This document shows, in pieces, positions 1-9,256 of a stretch of DNA of 64,000 bases. The stretch's first letter is position 1. Each line of letters opens with the position of its first letter. Both the position numbers and the translations under genes were made by a program. Under the pieces are notes generated by a model. It did not search any database, was not told where the DNA came from, and was given only the letters and a program-made list of their open reading frames with translations. Source of the stretch: Arthrobacter sp. QXT-31 (lineage in GTDB: Bacteria > Actinomycetota > Actinomycetes > Actinomycetales > Micrococcaceae); contig NZ_CP019304.1 in the NCBI RefSeq assembly GCF_001969265.1, positions 496,001 through 560,000 of the forward strand, written 5' to 3'.

Positions 1-395
1 AGTACCTCATTAAGCCGTTCACTTACGCGACGTTCGCGGACAAGCTGGCGAGTTACCGGCAGTTCCGTGACCAGCTAGCGGGACCGCAGGCGGGGTCAGC
101 GAAAGCAGCAGCATCGCAGAGTGACGTGGACCAGGCTTTCGCCAGCCTGCGGGCCCCGTCCGAACTGCCGTTGCCGAAAGGCTTGGCCCCCTCAACGCTC
201 GACGCCGTCCGCGACTTTATGAAGGAACAGCCCGGCGCCGTCTCTGCCACTGAGGTCATGACCGCGCTGGGCATGTCGAGGGTCACCGCCCGCCGTTACC
301 TCGAGTACCTCGCCGACGCCGGAACGGTGTCGCGGACGGCCCGGTACGGCGCCCCGGGCCGCCCAGAGAACGAGTACCGCTGGTCCCGGGCCTAA
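1..395 (+). CDS. Response regulator, CitB/DcuR type (C-terminal part, 5' end outside window)
   Basis: The reading frame is open from the window edge (third base) to TAA at 393-395. The first residues read YLIKPF, the conserved Lys-Pro-Phe near the end of a receiver (REC) domain, so the phosphoacceptor half is missing. A linker follows, then a winged-helix segment at the C-terminus (SATEVMTALGMSRVTARRYL...). This arrangement is typical of response regulators that pair with DcuS/CitA-like kinases and control uptake or metabolism of C4-dicarboxylates or citrate. The kinase gene would be expected outside the window. The family is recognised from these two segments only; the inducer and target genes cannot be told. 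Confidence 0.8.
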   Translation, partial: YLIKPFTYATFADKLASYRQFRDQLAGPQAGSAKAAASQSDVDQAFASLRAPSELPLPKGLAPSTLDAVRDFMKEQPGAVSATEVMTALGMSRVTARRYLEYLADAGTVSRTARYGAPGRPENEYRWSRA

Positions 396-425
396 CGATT
401 ACCGGCAGCGATGTAAAGAGCACCT

Positions 426-2159
426 CTAGGCGGCCGTGGGTGAGGACCAGTAAGGCCAGGGATCCTGAGGCAGGGGTGGATTCAGATCGTCGAGAGCCAT
501 TGGAGTCTCGATCCCCGTGGAGTTGTCGGCATCGTCTGGCGGATCCGGAGAGTCAAGCCAGGCGGGCGGTTCCGGCACCTCTTGGCCGGGTGGCGCGCCG
601 AACCAGTCGGGCGACTCGGACAAGGCGAGACCTGGTGGCAGTTCCGGGCCGTCTTGGCTGGGTGGCGCGTCGGACCAGCCCGGCTGAAAGTTGTCCGGCG
701 CAAAGTTGTCTGGCACAAAGTTGTCCGGCCAGGTGGGTGGTTCCCAGTCCTGCTGTTCGGCGGGGTAATGGCGCCCGGATGGGGAGATCCAGCCGGGCGG
801 GCTCTCCCTCGTGGCGCCGACCGGTCTCCACGCCGTGGCGTGTTTGAGCCGGTGGTGCTTCGGGCACGGCTGGCCGAGATTGGCCACGCCGGTGCCGCCG
901 CCGTCGGCCCAGGCGAGGATGTGGTCGGCGTCGTTGTCCAGGGAGTGGTTGGTGCAGTTGGGGAAGGTGCATTTGGCGTCGCGGAGGCGCAGCCATTGCC
1001 GCATCGGTTTGGTGAGCCGGTAGCTGGTGCGCCCGATCTCCAACGGTGCCCCGTCCCGCGGGTCCGTGAGGACCCGGAAGAATGATGTTGCGCCGTTGGC
1101 GACGAGCCGGCGGGCCATGGACGCCGGGATCGGCCCGTACCCGTCCAGTGTGGCCGGTTCCTCGGTCTGTCCGAGCAGCGAGAACACCGGAACCGTGACC
1201 AGGACCTGCGCCTGCGGGGACGGCACATCACCGGCCGTCATCTCACCGGCAGGGACGGAACCTCCGCGCAAGGAGCCTCCTTGCCCGGAACCAGCTGCCC
1301 CACCGGTAATCCCCGGGGCTGGACGGAGCAGCGAGGTGGAAAAGACGTCGGCCCGGAGCTGGCTCAGGGTGCGGGTTTCGGTCGGCCCTTGAAGACCACG
1401 TGCGATGGCGGTGGTGCGGTTCCAGATCCCGGCGGCCTGGTCCGCGGGCAGGAACGCCGAGATCCACGCCATGCCGTCCCGGTCCGGGGTGTACTCCAGC
1501 CGCCGGTCCTTCACGCTCTTGAAGTGCCGTTTTTCGATGCTGTCCTGATGATGCCGTTCCCGCCAAGACCGGGCCTTGGCCCGGAACCTGCCCGGTGCCA
1601 GCTCCCCGGCAAAACAGCCCCGGGCAAACCCCGGAGAATCCGGATCAAGGAAATGCGTTTCCAGGGCCGCCGCCGCGGCCGGCTCCAGGTTGGCGGTCTC
1701 CTCACACATCACCCGCGCGTGCTGCCACGAAATACGGCCCACCTGCAGCGCGGCAAGAGTCAACGGCCGCTCCGTGGCCAGGGTCTGCGCCTCACACAGC
1801 AACGCACCGGCACTGCGCTCACTCACCCTCAGCGCACCGGCCACCTCAGCAGTCACGGACATCTCCCGTGCCGTCTGGTCCTGCCCGCCTGCACCCGGGG
1901 CCGCCATCGCCGCGTCCGCCGTGACGTATCCGGTGGCCAGCTGCACCTTCACAGCCGCAAGCCGCGCCTCCATCCCGCCCACCACCCTCAGGCCGTCCAG
2001 GCATGCAGTCGCCTGCTCCCCAAGAGGATCAACCGGATCCGGCTGGAAATCCCCGCCGGCCGCACCCGGGTCAGCAGCCCTCCGCAGCCCGGCAGCCAGC
2101 GCCAAAGCCGAGGCCCCAAGAGCCTCCAACGCCTCCGCAGCAGCCACGCTGTTATCCAT
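426..2159 (-). CDS. DUF222 / HNH endonuclease domain protein (13E12 repeat family)
   Basis: A 577-residue product from the ATG at 2159. The N-terminal two thirds match the DUF222 type seen in many actinobacterial genomes. Near residues 397-437 there is an HNH module: two cysteines (C397 and the Cys of FPNC), the DADHILAWADGG motif and a HHRLKH segment, which would bind metal and cut nucleic acid. The C-terminal tail is Pro/Asp/Trp-rich and low in complexity. The frame stays open upstream to 2453, and a second in-frame ATG at 2315 follows a near-identical copy of the leader, so the start is ambiguous. I prefer 2159 because the conserved Ala-rich helix begins there and because the longer form would overlap the gntR operator. 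These genes are usually multicopy and of unknown role. Confidence 0.75.
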   Translation of the reverse strand: MDNSVAAAEALEALGASALALAAGLRRAADPGAAGGDFQPDPVDPLGEQATACLDGLRVVGGMEARLAAVKVQLATGYVTADAAMAAPGAGGQDQTAREMSVTAEVAGALRVSERSAGALLCEAQTLATERPLTLAALQVGRISWQHARVMCEETANLEPAAAAALETHFLDPDSPGFARGCFAGELAPGRFRAKARSWRERHHQDSIEKRHFKSVKDRRLEYTPDRDGMAWISAFLPADQAAGIWNRTTAIARGLQGPTETRTLSQLRADVFSTSLLRPAPGITGGAAGSGQGGSLRGGSVPAGEMTAGDVPSPQAQVLVTVPVFSLLGQTEEPATLDGYGPIPASMARRLVANGATSFFRVLTDPRDGAPLEIGRTSYRLTKPMRQWLRLRDAKCTFPNCTNHSLDNDADHILAWADGGGTGVANLGQPCPKHHRLKHATAWRPVGATRESPPGWISPSGRHYPAEQQDWEPPTWPDNFVPDNFAPDNFQPGWSDAPPSQDGPELPPGLALSESPDWFGAPPGQEVPEPPAWLDSPDPPDDADNSTGIETPMALDDLNPPLPQDPWPYWSSPTAA

Positions 2160-2196
2160 ACCCCCAGTATGAGAAGGGGCGCTGACATTCTTAGCC
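2155..2196 (-). promoter_or_regulatory. Leader/start module, copy 1, upstream of HNH gene
   Basis: About 42 bp that recur almost unchanged at 2311-2352. Read on the minus strand: AAGAATGTCAGCGCCCC, a few bases, a CATACT hexamer that could serve as -10, then a short G-rich stretch and the ATG at 2159. The hexamer-to-ATG distance of about 6 nt suggests a leaderless transcript. Promoter activity is inference. Confidence 0.5.
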
Positions 2197-2310
2197 AGGT
2201 CATCGGAGGTGACCCCGCTGACCCAACCACCGCCGTCGTTCCCCGTTGCAGAAGCTGACCTGCCGGCACCCGGCCTTACGGCCCGGTGCGCGGCGGATCC
2301 CCCAATAGCT

Positions 2311-2352
2311 TCCATAGACCCATTGTGATCTGGGGCACCGACATTCTTACCG
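2311..2352 (-). repeat. Leader/start module, copy 2 (direct repeat of 2155-2196)
   Basis: Second copy of the module, 156 bp (exactly 52 codons) upstream of the first. Minus strand: AAGAATGTCGGTGCCCC, then CACAAT, then ATG at 2315 in the same reading frame as 2159. Either it is an alternative leaderless start or a decayed duplication of the gene's 5' end. Confidence 0.55.
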
Positions 2353-2444
2353 GCCCTGCCGCAGACCACAGGCACAATTGCCTTCAAACCTCGCCCAGCC
2401 GACAGAAACGGTACACCTCCGAAAGCACCGCCGCAGCCACCCGA

Positions 2445-2517
2445 TGTATACACGTGAGCCTCTTGACGGGCGGGAATCTCGGAAAAAGCTAGGCAAGCTC
2501 GCGTCTTGTGTATACAC
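2445..2517 (+). promoter_or_regulatory. Probable GntR operators upstream of the prp operon
   Basis: Two palindromic boxes: TGTATACA at 2445-2452 and the perfect 10-bp palindrome GTGTATACAC at 2508-2517, centres 64 bp apart. FCD-type GntR proteins commonly bind short TGTATACA-like palindromes. The second box contains a TATACA hexamer that could be the -10, so binding would block transcription. The regulator encoded just downstream at 2551 is the obvious ligand-responsive partner and would also control itself. Confidence 0.55.
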
Positions 2518-2550
2518 TCAAGACAAGTTGAAGCGAGGGAAGGAGGCGGG

Positions 2551-3207
2551 ATGCGCGCGAGCGACAGGGCTTATGCCGCACTGCGCGATGACATCATCGA
2601 ATGGCGCCTCCTCCCCGGTACAGTCCTCGCCGAAGTCGAGCAGTCCGAACGCCTCGGGGTCTCCCGAACGCCCCTCCGCGAGGCCCTCAGCCGGCTGACG
2701 GCGGAAGGTTTGACGACGGCGGGCGGCCGCGGCGTCGTCGTCACCGACATCTCACTGGAGGACATCGATGAACTGTTCGAGCTCCGCGAAACCCTCGAGG
2801 GGAAAGCAGCCGCGCTGGCCGCGGAGCGCGGCGATGCCGGCGTCTTCCGCGGACTGCAGGAGGAACTGCTGGCTGCGCCTGCCCTGCTCAACTCCCCCGA
2901 TCCTGCCCGGCACGACTATTACGAGCTCGTCGGCCGCCTGGACACCGCCATTGACAGTGCCATCTCCAATTCCTATCTGGCGCAGGCCATGCGCAGCCTG
3001 CGCGTCCATCTGGTCCGGGTCCGCAGGCTGGCCGCGGACGACCAGGCCCGGCTGACAGCCGCCGCAGCCGAACATGCCGCCATCGCCGAAGCCATCGCTG
3101 AAGGCAACCCGCGGCTGGCCGAAGCGGCCACCACCGTCCACCTGCACCGCAGCCTTTCCCACGTCAAAGCCGTCCACACATCCGCCCAGAAGGAGTCCCA
3201 TGGTTAA
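2551..3207 (+). CDS. GntR-family (FCD) transcriptional regulator of the methylcitrate operon
   Basis: A 218-residue protein. I chose the ATG at 2551 because AGGAGG lies at 2541-2546; upstream codons to 2506 run through the operator. Residues 1-70 form the GntR winged helix ([19 protein letters not shown]). The rest is an all-helical FCD ligand domain ([18 protein letters not shown] onward). It is the first gene of a four-gene operon, and its last 8 bases overlap the prpD start, so it is co-transcribed and probably translationally coupled with the enzymes. It likely senses a propionate-derived metabolite such as methylcitrate or propionyl-CoA; that ligand is inferred from context only. Confidence 0.85.
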   Translation: MRASDRAYAALRDDIIEWRLLPGTVLAEVEQSERLGVSRTPLREALSRLTAEGLTTAGGRGVVVTDISLEDIDELFELRETLEGKAAALAAERGDAGVFRGLQEELLAAPALLNSPDPARHDYYELVGRLDTAIDSAISNSYLAQAMRSLRVHLVRVRRLAADDQARLTAAAAEHAAIAEAIAEGNPRLAEAATTVHLHRSLSHVKAVHTSAQKESHG

Positions 3208-4720
3208 GGAACACCACGTCCGCGTCTACAAGAGCGAGGAAAACCTCCCGCGCGAACAGCAGCTGGCCCACAAGATTGCAGTGGTTGCCGCTGATCCCGT
3301 CGAAGTGACCGCCGACGTCACGGACATGGTGATCAACCGCATCATCGATAACGCGTCCGTGGCCGTCGCCTCGCTGAACCGCGCCCCCATCATCGCCGCC
3401 CGGGCGCAGGCCCTCACCCACTCACCGTCCAGCGGCGGCAAGGGGGCCAAGGTCTTCGGCATCGGCGAACGCGTCTCCCCCGAGTGGGCAGCTTGGGCCA
3501 ACGGCGTGGCCGTGAGGGAACTCGACTACCACGACACCTTCCTCGCTGCGGACTACTCGCACCCCGGCGACAACATTCCGCCGATCCTTGCTGTCGCCCA
3601 GCACGTGGGCTCCAGCGGTGCGGACCTGATCCGCGGCATCGCCACCGGCTACGAGATCCAGGTGAATCTGGTGAAGGCGATCTGCCTGCACAAGCACAAG
3701 ATCGACCACGTCGCCCACCTCGGCCCCTCGGCCGCCGCCGGCATCGGCACTCTCCTGGGGCTCGACGTCGAAACCATCTTCCAGTCCGTCGGCCAGGCCC
3801 TGCATACCACCACGGCGACGCGCCAGTCCCGCAAGGGTGAGATCTCCACGTGGAAGGCGCACGCCCCGGCATTTGCCGGAAAGATGGCAGTGGAGGCGGT
3901 GGACAGGTCCATGCGCGGACAGACCTCCCCGGTGCCGATCTATGAGGGTGAGGACGGCGTCATCGCCTGGATGCTGGACGGCCCGGACGCCTCCTACGAG
4001 GTTCCGCTTCCCGAAGCCGGCGAAGCCAAGCGAGCCATCCTGGACACCTACACCAAGGAACACTCCGCCGAGTACCAGGCCCAGGCGTGGATCGACCTCG
4101 CCCGCAAGCTCAACCGGGAGCACCCGGAAGCAACCGATCCGGGGAACGTGAAGTCCGTCCTGATCAAGACGAGCCACCACACCCACTACGTGATCGGCTC
4201 CGGCGCCAACGATCCCCAGAAGTACAGCCCCACCGCCAGCCGGGAAACCCTGGATCACTCCATCCCGTACATCTTCACGGTCGCGCTGCAGGACGGTTCC
4301 TGGCACCACGTGGACTCCTACTCCCCCGAACGCGCCGCCCGCCCTGACACAGTGGAGCTGTGGCAGAAGGTGTCCACGGTGGAGGATCCCGAGTGGACCC
4401 GCCGCTACCACTCCCTGGACATCTCCGAGAAGGCCTTCGGCGGCTCCGTGGAGATCACGCTCACGGACGGCACGGTCATCCGCGATGAGATCGCCGTCGC
4501 CGACGCCCACCCGCTGGGCGCCCGGCCGTTCACCCGCGAGCAGTACGTGAACAAGTTCCGCACCCTTGCCAAAGACCTCGTGACGGAGGAAGAAATCGAC
4601 AGGTTCCTTGCCGCCGTCGAACGCCTTCCGGAACTGGCTGCCGGCGAGCTGGACCAGCTCAATATCGCTGCGGCGCCCGGCGTCATCGACTTCAGCGCCG
4701 CTCCCAAGGGGCTGTTCTAG
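3200..4720 (+). CDS. prpD: 2-methylcitrate dehydratase, MmgE/PrpD family
   Basis: A 506-residue protein of the MmgE/PrpD family that dehydrates 2-methylcitrate to 2-methyl-cis-aconitate in the methylcitrate cycle, which removes propionyl-CoA in the cytoplasm. Characteristic stretches include the N-terminal [17 protein letters not shown] region, the LDYHDTF segment and [15 protein letters not shown]. The start ATG at 3200 has AAGGAG just upstream and overlaps the gntR stop by 8 bp. The length fits the family (roughly 480-510 residues). It is followed without a gap by prpB. Assignment is firm from sequence character and operon context. Confidence 0.93.
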   Translation: MVKEHHVRVYKSEENLPREQQLAHKIAVVAADPVEVTADVTDMVINRIIDNASVAVASLNRAPIIAARAQALTHSPSSGGKGAKVFGIGERVSPEWAAWANGVAVRELDYHDTFLAADYSHPGDNIPPILAVAQHVGSSGADLIRGIATGYEIQVNLVKAICLHKHKIDHVAHLGPSAAAGIGTLLGLDVETIFQSVGQALHTTTATRQSRKGEISTWKAHAPAFAGKMAVEAVDRSMRGQTSPVPIYEGEDGVIAWMLDGPDASYEVPLPEAGEAKRAILDTYTKEHSAEYQAQAWIDLARKLNREHPEATDPGNVKSVLIKTSHHTHYVIGSGANDPQKYSPTASRETLDHSIPYIFTVALQDGSWHHVDSYSPERAARPDTVELWQKVSTVEDPEWTRRYHSLDISEKAFGGSVEITLTDGTVIRDEIAVADAHPLGARPFTREQYVNKFRTLAKDLVTEEEIDRFLAAVERLPELAAGELDQLNIAAAPGVIDFSAAPKGLF

Positions 4721-5626
4721 ATGCTGTACTCCGCCACCACCCCGGAGCAGAAGCGCCGCAAGTTCCGCGAGCTGTTGGGTTCCGGAACTATCCAGCAGTT
4801 CCCGGGCGCGTTCAACCCGCTCTCGGCGCGGCTGATCGAGGAAAAAGGCTTCGCCGGTGTCTACATCTCCGGCGCTGTCCTGGCCAATGACCTGGGCCTG
4901 CCGGACATCGGCCTCACCACCCTCACCGAGGTGGCAACAAGGGCCGGACAGATCGCCCGCATGACCGACCTGCCCTGCATCGTGGACGCCGACACCGGCT
5001 TCGGCGAACCCATGAACGTGGCCCGCAGCGTCCAGGAACTCGAAAACGCCGGGCTCGCCGGCTGCCACATCGAGGACCAGTTCAACCCCAAGCGCTGCGG
5101 CCACCTCGACGGCAAAAACGTCGTTGACCTCGACACCGCCACCAAACGCATCCGCGCGGCGGCGGATGCACGGCGGGACCCGAACTTCCTCATCATGGCC
5201 CGCACGGACATCCGGGCAGTGGAAGGACTGGACGCCGCGAAGTACCGGGCCAAAGCCCTCGTCGAGGCCGGCGCCGACGCCATCTTCCCGGAAGCGATGA
5301 AGGACCTGGCCGAGTTCCAGGCCATCCGCGACGCCGTCGACGTGCCGATCCTGGCCAACATGACCGAGTTCGGCAAGAGCGATCTCTTTACCGTCGACCA
5401 GCTGCAGGAAGTGGGCGTGAACATGGTGATTTATCCGGTCACCCTGCTCCGTAGTGCCATGGGGGCGGCTGAGCGTACGCTGGACTCAATCAGGGCCGAC
5501 GGAACGCAGGAGGCACAGGTAGGGAGCATGCTGACGCGCGCGCGGCTGTACGACCTGGTGGATTACGAGGCCTACAACCGCTTTGATACCGGCGTCTTCA
5601 ACTTCCGGATTCCCGGAACGGACTGA
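4721..5626 (+). CDS. prpB: 2-methylisocitrate lyase
   Basis: A 301-residue member of the isocitrate lyase/PEP mutase superfamily that splits 2-methylisocitrate into pyruvate and succinate, the last step of the methylcitrate cycle. The active-site loop KRCGH is present with the catalytic cysteine at residue 126, and the metal-binding DADTGFG motif is seen earlier. The ATG follows the prpD stop directly (zero gap), indicating translational coupling. Cys-Gly-His with Arg and the length near 300 distinguish it from the much longer isocitrate lyases. Confidence 0.95.
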   Translation: MLYSATTPEQKRRKFRELLGSGTIQQFPGAFNPLSARLIEEKGFAGVYISGAVLANDLGLPDIGLTTLTEVATRAGQIARMTDLPCIVDADTGFGEPMNVARSVQELENAGLAGCHIEDQFNPKRCGHLDGKNVVDLDTATKRIRAAADARRDPNFLIMARTDIRAVEGLDAAKYRAKALVEAGADAIFPEAMKDLAEFQAIRDAVDVPILANMTEFGKSDLFTVDQLQEVGVNMVIYPVTLLRSAMGAAERTLDSIRADGTQEAQVGSMLTRARLYDLVDYEAYNRFDTGVFNFRIPGTD

Positions 5627-5696
5627 CGCCCACATCCCCGCAGGACCACCGGCCGGTCCGGCCGGTTATCGGACGCAAGGAACGAAGGAGTTCAGC

Positions 5697-6836
5697 ATGG
5701 CTGACGTAGAGATCAAGAAGGGCCTCGACGGCGTGGTGGTCGACTACACCGCTGTCTCGAAGGTCAATCCCGACACGAACTCACTGCTGTACCGCGGCTA
5801 CCCTGTCCAGGAGCTCGCCGCCAGGTGCAGCTTCGAAGAGGTTGCTTACCTGCTGTGGAACGGCGAGCTGCCGTCTTCCGGCGAGCTGAGTGATTTCACG
5901 GCCCGCGAGCGGGCGGGACGGCGGCTGGATCCCGTGGTCAAGCAGGTGGTTGATGCCCTGCCGGTGACGGCCCATCCGATGGATGTGTGCCGCACCGCCG
6001 CATCAGTGATGGGCGCCCGCCATGAGCTGGCGGAGGATTCCTCCCCCGAGGCCAACATGGCCAAAGCACTGGACCTGTTCGCCGCCATGCCGGCCGTGGT
6101 GGCGTACGACCAGCGCCGGCGGCGCGGCCAGGACCTCATCGAGCCGCGGGACGACCTGGGCTACTCGGCCAACTTCCTCTGGATGACGTTCGGCGAGGAA
6201 GCGGTGGCCGAAGTGGTGGAGGCCTTCAATGTCTCCATGATTCTTTACGCCGAGCACTCCTTCAACGCCTCCACCTTCACCGGCCGCGTCATCATGTCCA
6301 CCCTGTCGGACCTCCATTCGGCGGTGACCGGCGCCATCGGCGCGCTCAAGGGGCCGCTGCACGGCGGAGCCAACGAGGCCGTCATGCACACCTTCGACGA
6401 GATCGGGATCCGGCCCGAGGAGTCGCTCGAGGAGGCCGCCGTCCGTGCCAAGGCCTGGATGGAGGACGCCCTGGCCCAGAAGAAGAAGGTCATGGGCTTC
6501 GGGCACCGGGTCTACAAGCACGGCGATTCCCGCGTGCCCACCATGAAGGCCGCCCTCGACAAGATGATTGCCCACTTCGGCCGGCCCGAGCTGCTGGGCC
6601 TGTACAACGGGCTCGAATCGGCGATGGACGAGGCCAAGGGCATCAAGCCGAACCTGGACTACCCGGCCGGCCCGACCTACCACCTGATGGGCTTCGACAC
6701 GAACATGTTCACGCCGCTGTTCGTCGCCAGCCGCATCACCGGCTGGACCGCCCACTTCATGGAGCAGCTGAACGCGAACTCGCTCATCCGCCCGCTGAGC
6801 GCTTACAACGGTCCGGACGAACGGCACGTCCCGTAA
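5697..6836 (+). CDS. prpC: 2-methylcitrate synthase / citrate synthase family
   Basis: A 379-residue citrate-synthase-fold enzyme condensing propionyl-CoA with oxaloacetate. The catalytic triad is visible: H222 in GPLHGGAN, H270 in FGHRVYKHGD and D321 in NLDY. The ATG at 5697 is preceded by AAGGAG at 5685-5690; a longer frame to 5583 overlaps prpB and is not needed. The short length (about 380 rather than 430) and the position behind prpD-prpB indicate methylcitrate synthase rather than the TCA enzyme, though such enzymes usually retain some citrate synthase activity. It is the last gene of the operon, ending at a strong terminator. Confidence 0.93.
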   Translation: MADVEIKKGLDGVVVDYTAVSKVNPDTNSLLYRGYPVQELAARCSFEEVAYLLWNGELPSSGELSDFTARERAGRRLDPVVKQVVDALPVTAHPMDVCRTAASVMGARHELAEDSSPEANMAKALDLFAAMPAVVAYDQRRRRGQDLIEPRDDLGYSANFLWMTFGEEAVAEVVEAFNVSMILYAEHSFNASTFTGRVIMSTLSDLHSAVTGAIGALKGPLHGGANEAVMHTFDEIGIRPEESLEEAAVRAKAWMEDALAQKKKVMGFGHRVYKHGDSRVPTMKAALDKMIAHFGRPELLGLYNGLESAMDEAKGIKPNLDYPAGPTYHLMGFDTNMFTPLFVASRITGWTAHFMEQLNANSLIRPLSAYNGPDERHVP

Positions 6837-6865
6837 CGGGTCGCCCATAAAGCGCACGACGCCGG

Positions 6866-6922
6866 AAATGGACGACGCCGGGCCGGTCACCTTTTTGGTG
6901 GCTGGCCCGGCGTCGTCCATTT
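6866..6922. terminator. Bidirectional intrinsic terminator between prpC and NUDIX gene
   Basis: A perfect 19-bp inverted repeat (6866-6884 with 6904-6922), beginning AAATGGACGACGCC and ending in TTT, with a smaller CACC/GGTG stem and five T in the loop. It lies between convergent genes, and the flanking A and T runs serve both directions. Confidence 0.9.
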
Positions 6923-6941
6923 TCCGCCAGGGAACTGGCGG

Positions 6942-7433
6942 TTACACGCCCCGGAAAGAATATTCGGCCGACGCCACGGTCTCGTTGTCGTCGTTCAGGG
7001 TGATGACGGCATCGACGACGCTTCCGGCCAGTGCCAGGGGCAGCCAGTGTTCCGCATCCTGCCACATGCGTTCCAGGGGAAGGGCGGAAACCAGGAACCA
7101 CTCCGGAATGATCTCGGAGCTCTCGACGGGATCACCCGTCCACCGGCGGGTGGTGAAAAGACGGGTCGACATGTTCCAGTCGGGGCGGGCAGGAAAGACG
7201 AATTCCACTGTTCCCGCGTCGGACAGGTCTTCTTCGAGGACGACGACGCCGGCCTCCTCCAACACCTCCCGGCACGCCGCCTGGGCGTCGGTCTCGCCAA
7301 CCTCCACATGGCCGCCGAGCCCGACGATCTTGCCTGTTCCGAAGCCGGTCCTCTTCAGGCCAAGGAGCACCTCCGGCCCTGCTTCCGGGTGTTCCCGGAG
7401 GAGAAAGCAGAGGGTAACGGGCACGGAGGTCAT
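6942..7433 (-). CDS. NUDIX hydrolase, MutT/MTH1-like
   Basis: A 163-residue NUDIX protein. The NUDIX box runs GGHVEVGETDAQAAC then REVLEEAGV, with all metal-binding glutamates present. The surrounding sequence (MTSVPVTLCFLLRE..., VGLGGHVEVGE, and the WFLVSALPLERMWQDAEHWLPL C-terminal part) resembles MTH1-like enzymes that clean oxidised purine nucleotides such as 8-oxo-dGTP. It stands 88 bp downstream of xerD on the same strand. The exact substrate cannot be told from sequence. Confidence 0.82.
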   Translation of the reverse strand: MTSVPVTLCFLLREHPEAGPEVLLGLKRTGFGTGKIVGLGGHVEVGETDAQAACREVLEEAGVVVLEEDLSDAGTVEFVFPARPDWNMSTRLFTTRRWTGDPVESSEIIPEWFLVSALPLERMWQDAEHWLPLALAGSVVDAVITLNDDNETVASAEYSFRGV

Positions 7434-7484
7434 GCAGACCAGCCTAGCGGTGCTGCCGCTATCCGCAGTTCCATCCCAGGGCCA

Positions 7485-7530
7485 GGATTTATCCCCAGGC
7501 CCGGGTTTACCCAGCGCCGGTTTATCCCAG
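7485..7530. repeat. Three short degenerate direct repeats at the xerD 3' end
   Basis: GGATTTATCCCCAG (7485-7498), GGGTTTACCCAG (7503-7514) and GGTTTATCCCAG (7519-7530). The third includes the xerD stop codon. Each unit is itself partly palindromic (GGRTTTAYCC). Function unknown. Confidence 0.45.
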
Positions 7531-8562
7531 GGCGCGGGGATGCGCCGCGGCGTAGACTTCCCGCAGCGTGTCGGCCGTGACCAGGGTGTACACCTGGGTG
7601 GTGGTCACCGAGGCATGCCCGAGCAGTTCCTGGACCACGCGGACATCCGCTCCCCCTTCGAGCAGGTGGGTCGCAAAGGAGTGGCGCAGGGTGTGCGGGG
7701 AAACATCCTTGCTGATCTGGGCCTTGTCCGCCGCCGCCTTCAGGATGGTCCACGCGCTTTGCCTGCTGATGCGCCCGCCCCTGGCGTTGAGGAACAGCGC
7801 AGGGGTGCCCTTGCCTTTCCCGGCGAGCAGCGGGCGTCCCCGGACCAGGTAGGCGTCAAGGGCACGGGCGGCGAACGAGCCGAGGGGCACCATCCGTTCC
7901 TTGGAGCCCTTGCCGAACAGCCGCACGATGGCCGGGCCGGATTCGGCTGCCTGCACGGAGAGGTCGTCCACGTCCAGCCCTACGGCCTCGCTGATCCGAG
8001 CCCCGGTGGAGTACAGGAACTCCAGCAGCGCCCGGTCCCGGAGGCCAGTTGCAGTGTCGGTGCCGGCGGCTTCCAGGATCCTGGTGACCTCGTCCACGGT
8101 GATCGCCTTGGGCAGCCGTTTGCCGGGCATTGGCGGGTGGACATCGCTGGCGGGGTCCGCCGTCGTCGTTCCTTCCAGCGCCCAAAAGCGGTGCAGTCCA
8201 CGGACCGCAACTACAGTCCGCGCCGCCGACCGCACCCCGAGCGGGGTGCCGCCGTCGGCGCCGTCAGAGAGCGCCTGGGCAAAGCCCGTCACGTGATGGC
8301 GGGTGATGTCAGCCGGGCTGCTGAGTCCCTGCCCGGCGAGGTAGGCGGAATAGCGGGCGAGGTCGCGGCGGTAGGCGGAAAGGGTGTTCGCGGCCAGGCC
8401 GCGTTCGACGCCCATGTGCTGAAGGTAGTCGGTCACGCCGCGGTCGATCGCGGTGCGGGGCCGTGCCGATGGTGCGGTGTCCGTGCCCGGTGTCAGCCTG
8501 GGTGCCGGCGTTTCCGCCTCGGTCGCCGGAGTATCCTCCGGTGCCGCCGTGTCCGCGGACAT
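7522..8562 (-). CDS. xerD: Site-specific tyrosine recombinase XerD
   Basis: A 346-residue tyrosine recombinase that, with XerC, resolves chromosome dimers at dif. The N-terminal SAM-like core-binding domain includes [20 protein letters not shown]. The catalytic domain shows Arg in [11 protein letters not shown], Lys in [18 protein letters not shown], the second His in [10 protein letters not shown] and the nucleophile Tyr in VYT. The ATG at 8562 overlaps the preceding NUDIX stop by one base (TGATG), so the two are coupled. An N-terminal Pro/Ala-rich tail of about 35 residues precedes the conserved start. Order pyrG-NUDIX-xerD is conserved in Actinobacteria. Confidence 0.93.
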   Translation of the reverse strand: MSADTAAPEDTPATEAETPAPRLTPGTDTAPSARPRTAIDRGVTDYLQHMGVERGLAANTLSAYRRDLARYSAYLAGQGLSSPADITRHHVTGFAQALSDGADGGTPLGVRSAARTVVAVRGLHRFWALEGTTTADPASDVHPPMPGKRLPKAITVDEVTRILEAAGTDTATGLRDRALLEFLYSTGARISEAVGLDVDDLSVQAAESGPAIVRLFGKGSKERMVPLGSFAARALDAYLVRGRPLLAGKGKGTPALFLNARGGRISRQSAWTILKAAADKAQISKDVSPHTLRHSFATHLLEGGADVRVVQELLGHASVTTTQVYTLVTADTLREVYAAAHPRALG

Positions 8563-9224
8563 CAGCGCTGGCTGGGGTGTGCCGGCCACTCGGCGTCGCC
8601 CGGCCGTAGTCCATTGAAGCCGTCCGCCTTGGCGGCGGCGGCAGCGAGGATTCCGACGACGGCCGACGGGTTGTGCAGGCTTCCATCCAGGACCGCGGAG
8701 ACAGCGTCCTCCAGCGGGATCCAGTGCAGTTCGATTTCTGCCTCTTCGTCCGTGCGGACGTGCAGTTCGTGGTGCGGGACCTCGTTGAGTCCGCGGGCGA
8801 GGTAAATGCGGATAGCCTCGCTGGAGGAGCCGGGCGAGTTGAAGAAGTCCACCAGGACATTCCACTTGCTGGCGATCAGGTCCGCTTCCTCGGCGAGTTC
8901 ACGTGCGGCGCCCACCAGGAAGTCCTCGCCCTCGATGTCGAGCAGGCCCGCGGGAATCTCCCACAGGTCCATGCCCACGGGGTGACGGTACTGCTTGATC
9001 AGCAGCACTTCGCCGTCGTCGTTCATGGGGAGCACAGCGACGGCACCGGGGTGTTCGATGTAGTCCCGGACCAGGGGGTCGCCCTCGGCGGTGAGCTTGA
9101 AGCTGTCGCTGACTACGTCCCAGATCCGGCCGTTATAGACCCGCTCACGGGAGAGCAGACGGCGCGGGCTCGGCGCATCCGAAACCTGCCGGCCAGCAGG
9201 GGTGACTTCAGAATTACCGGGCAT
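8562..9224 (-). CDS. ADP-ribose pyrophosphatase-type NUDIX hydrolase
   Basis: A 220-residue protein of the NudF/ADP-ribose pyrophosphatase type, hydrolysing ADP-ribose or related nucleoside diphosphate sugars to AMP plus sugar phosphate. It has the N-terminal beta region ([16 protein letters not shown]), [18 protein letters not shown] ahead of the NUDIX box, and the box [24 protein letters not shown] split here as GLLDIEGED and [11 protein letters not shown]. Equivalent of Rv1700 by gene order. Its TGA overlaps the xerD ATG; pyrG lies 32 bp upstream on the same strand. Confidence 0.85.
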   Translation of the reverse strand: MPGNSEVTPAGRQVSDAPSPRRLLSRERVYNGRIWDVVSDSFKLTAEGDPLVRDYIEHPGAVAVLPMNDDGEVLLIKQYRHPVGMDLWEIPAGLLDIEGEDFLVGAARELAEEADLIASKWNVLVDFFNSPGSSSEAIRIYLARGLNEVPHHELHVRTDEEAEIELHWIPLEDAVSAVLDGSLHNPSAVVGILAAAAAKADGFNGLRPGDAEWPAHPSQR

Positions 9225-9256
9225 CGCGCCGTCCTTACTCTATGGGTGCTGTGAAT

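Noticed and set aside
2160..2453. HNH gene starting at 2453
   Set aside because: The added 98 residues are low-complexity, include the duplicated leader read as protein, and would overlap the gntR operator region.
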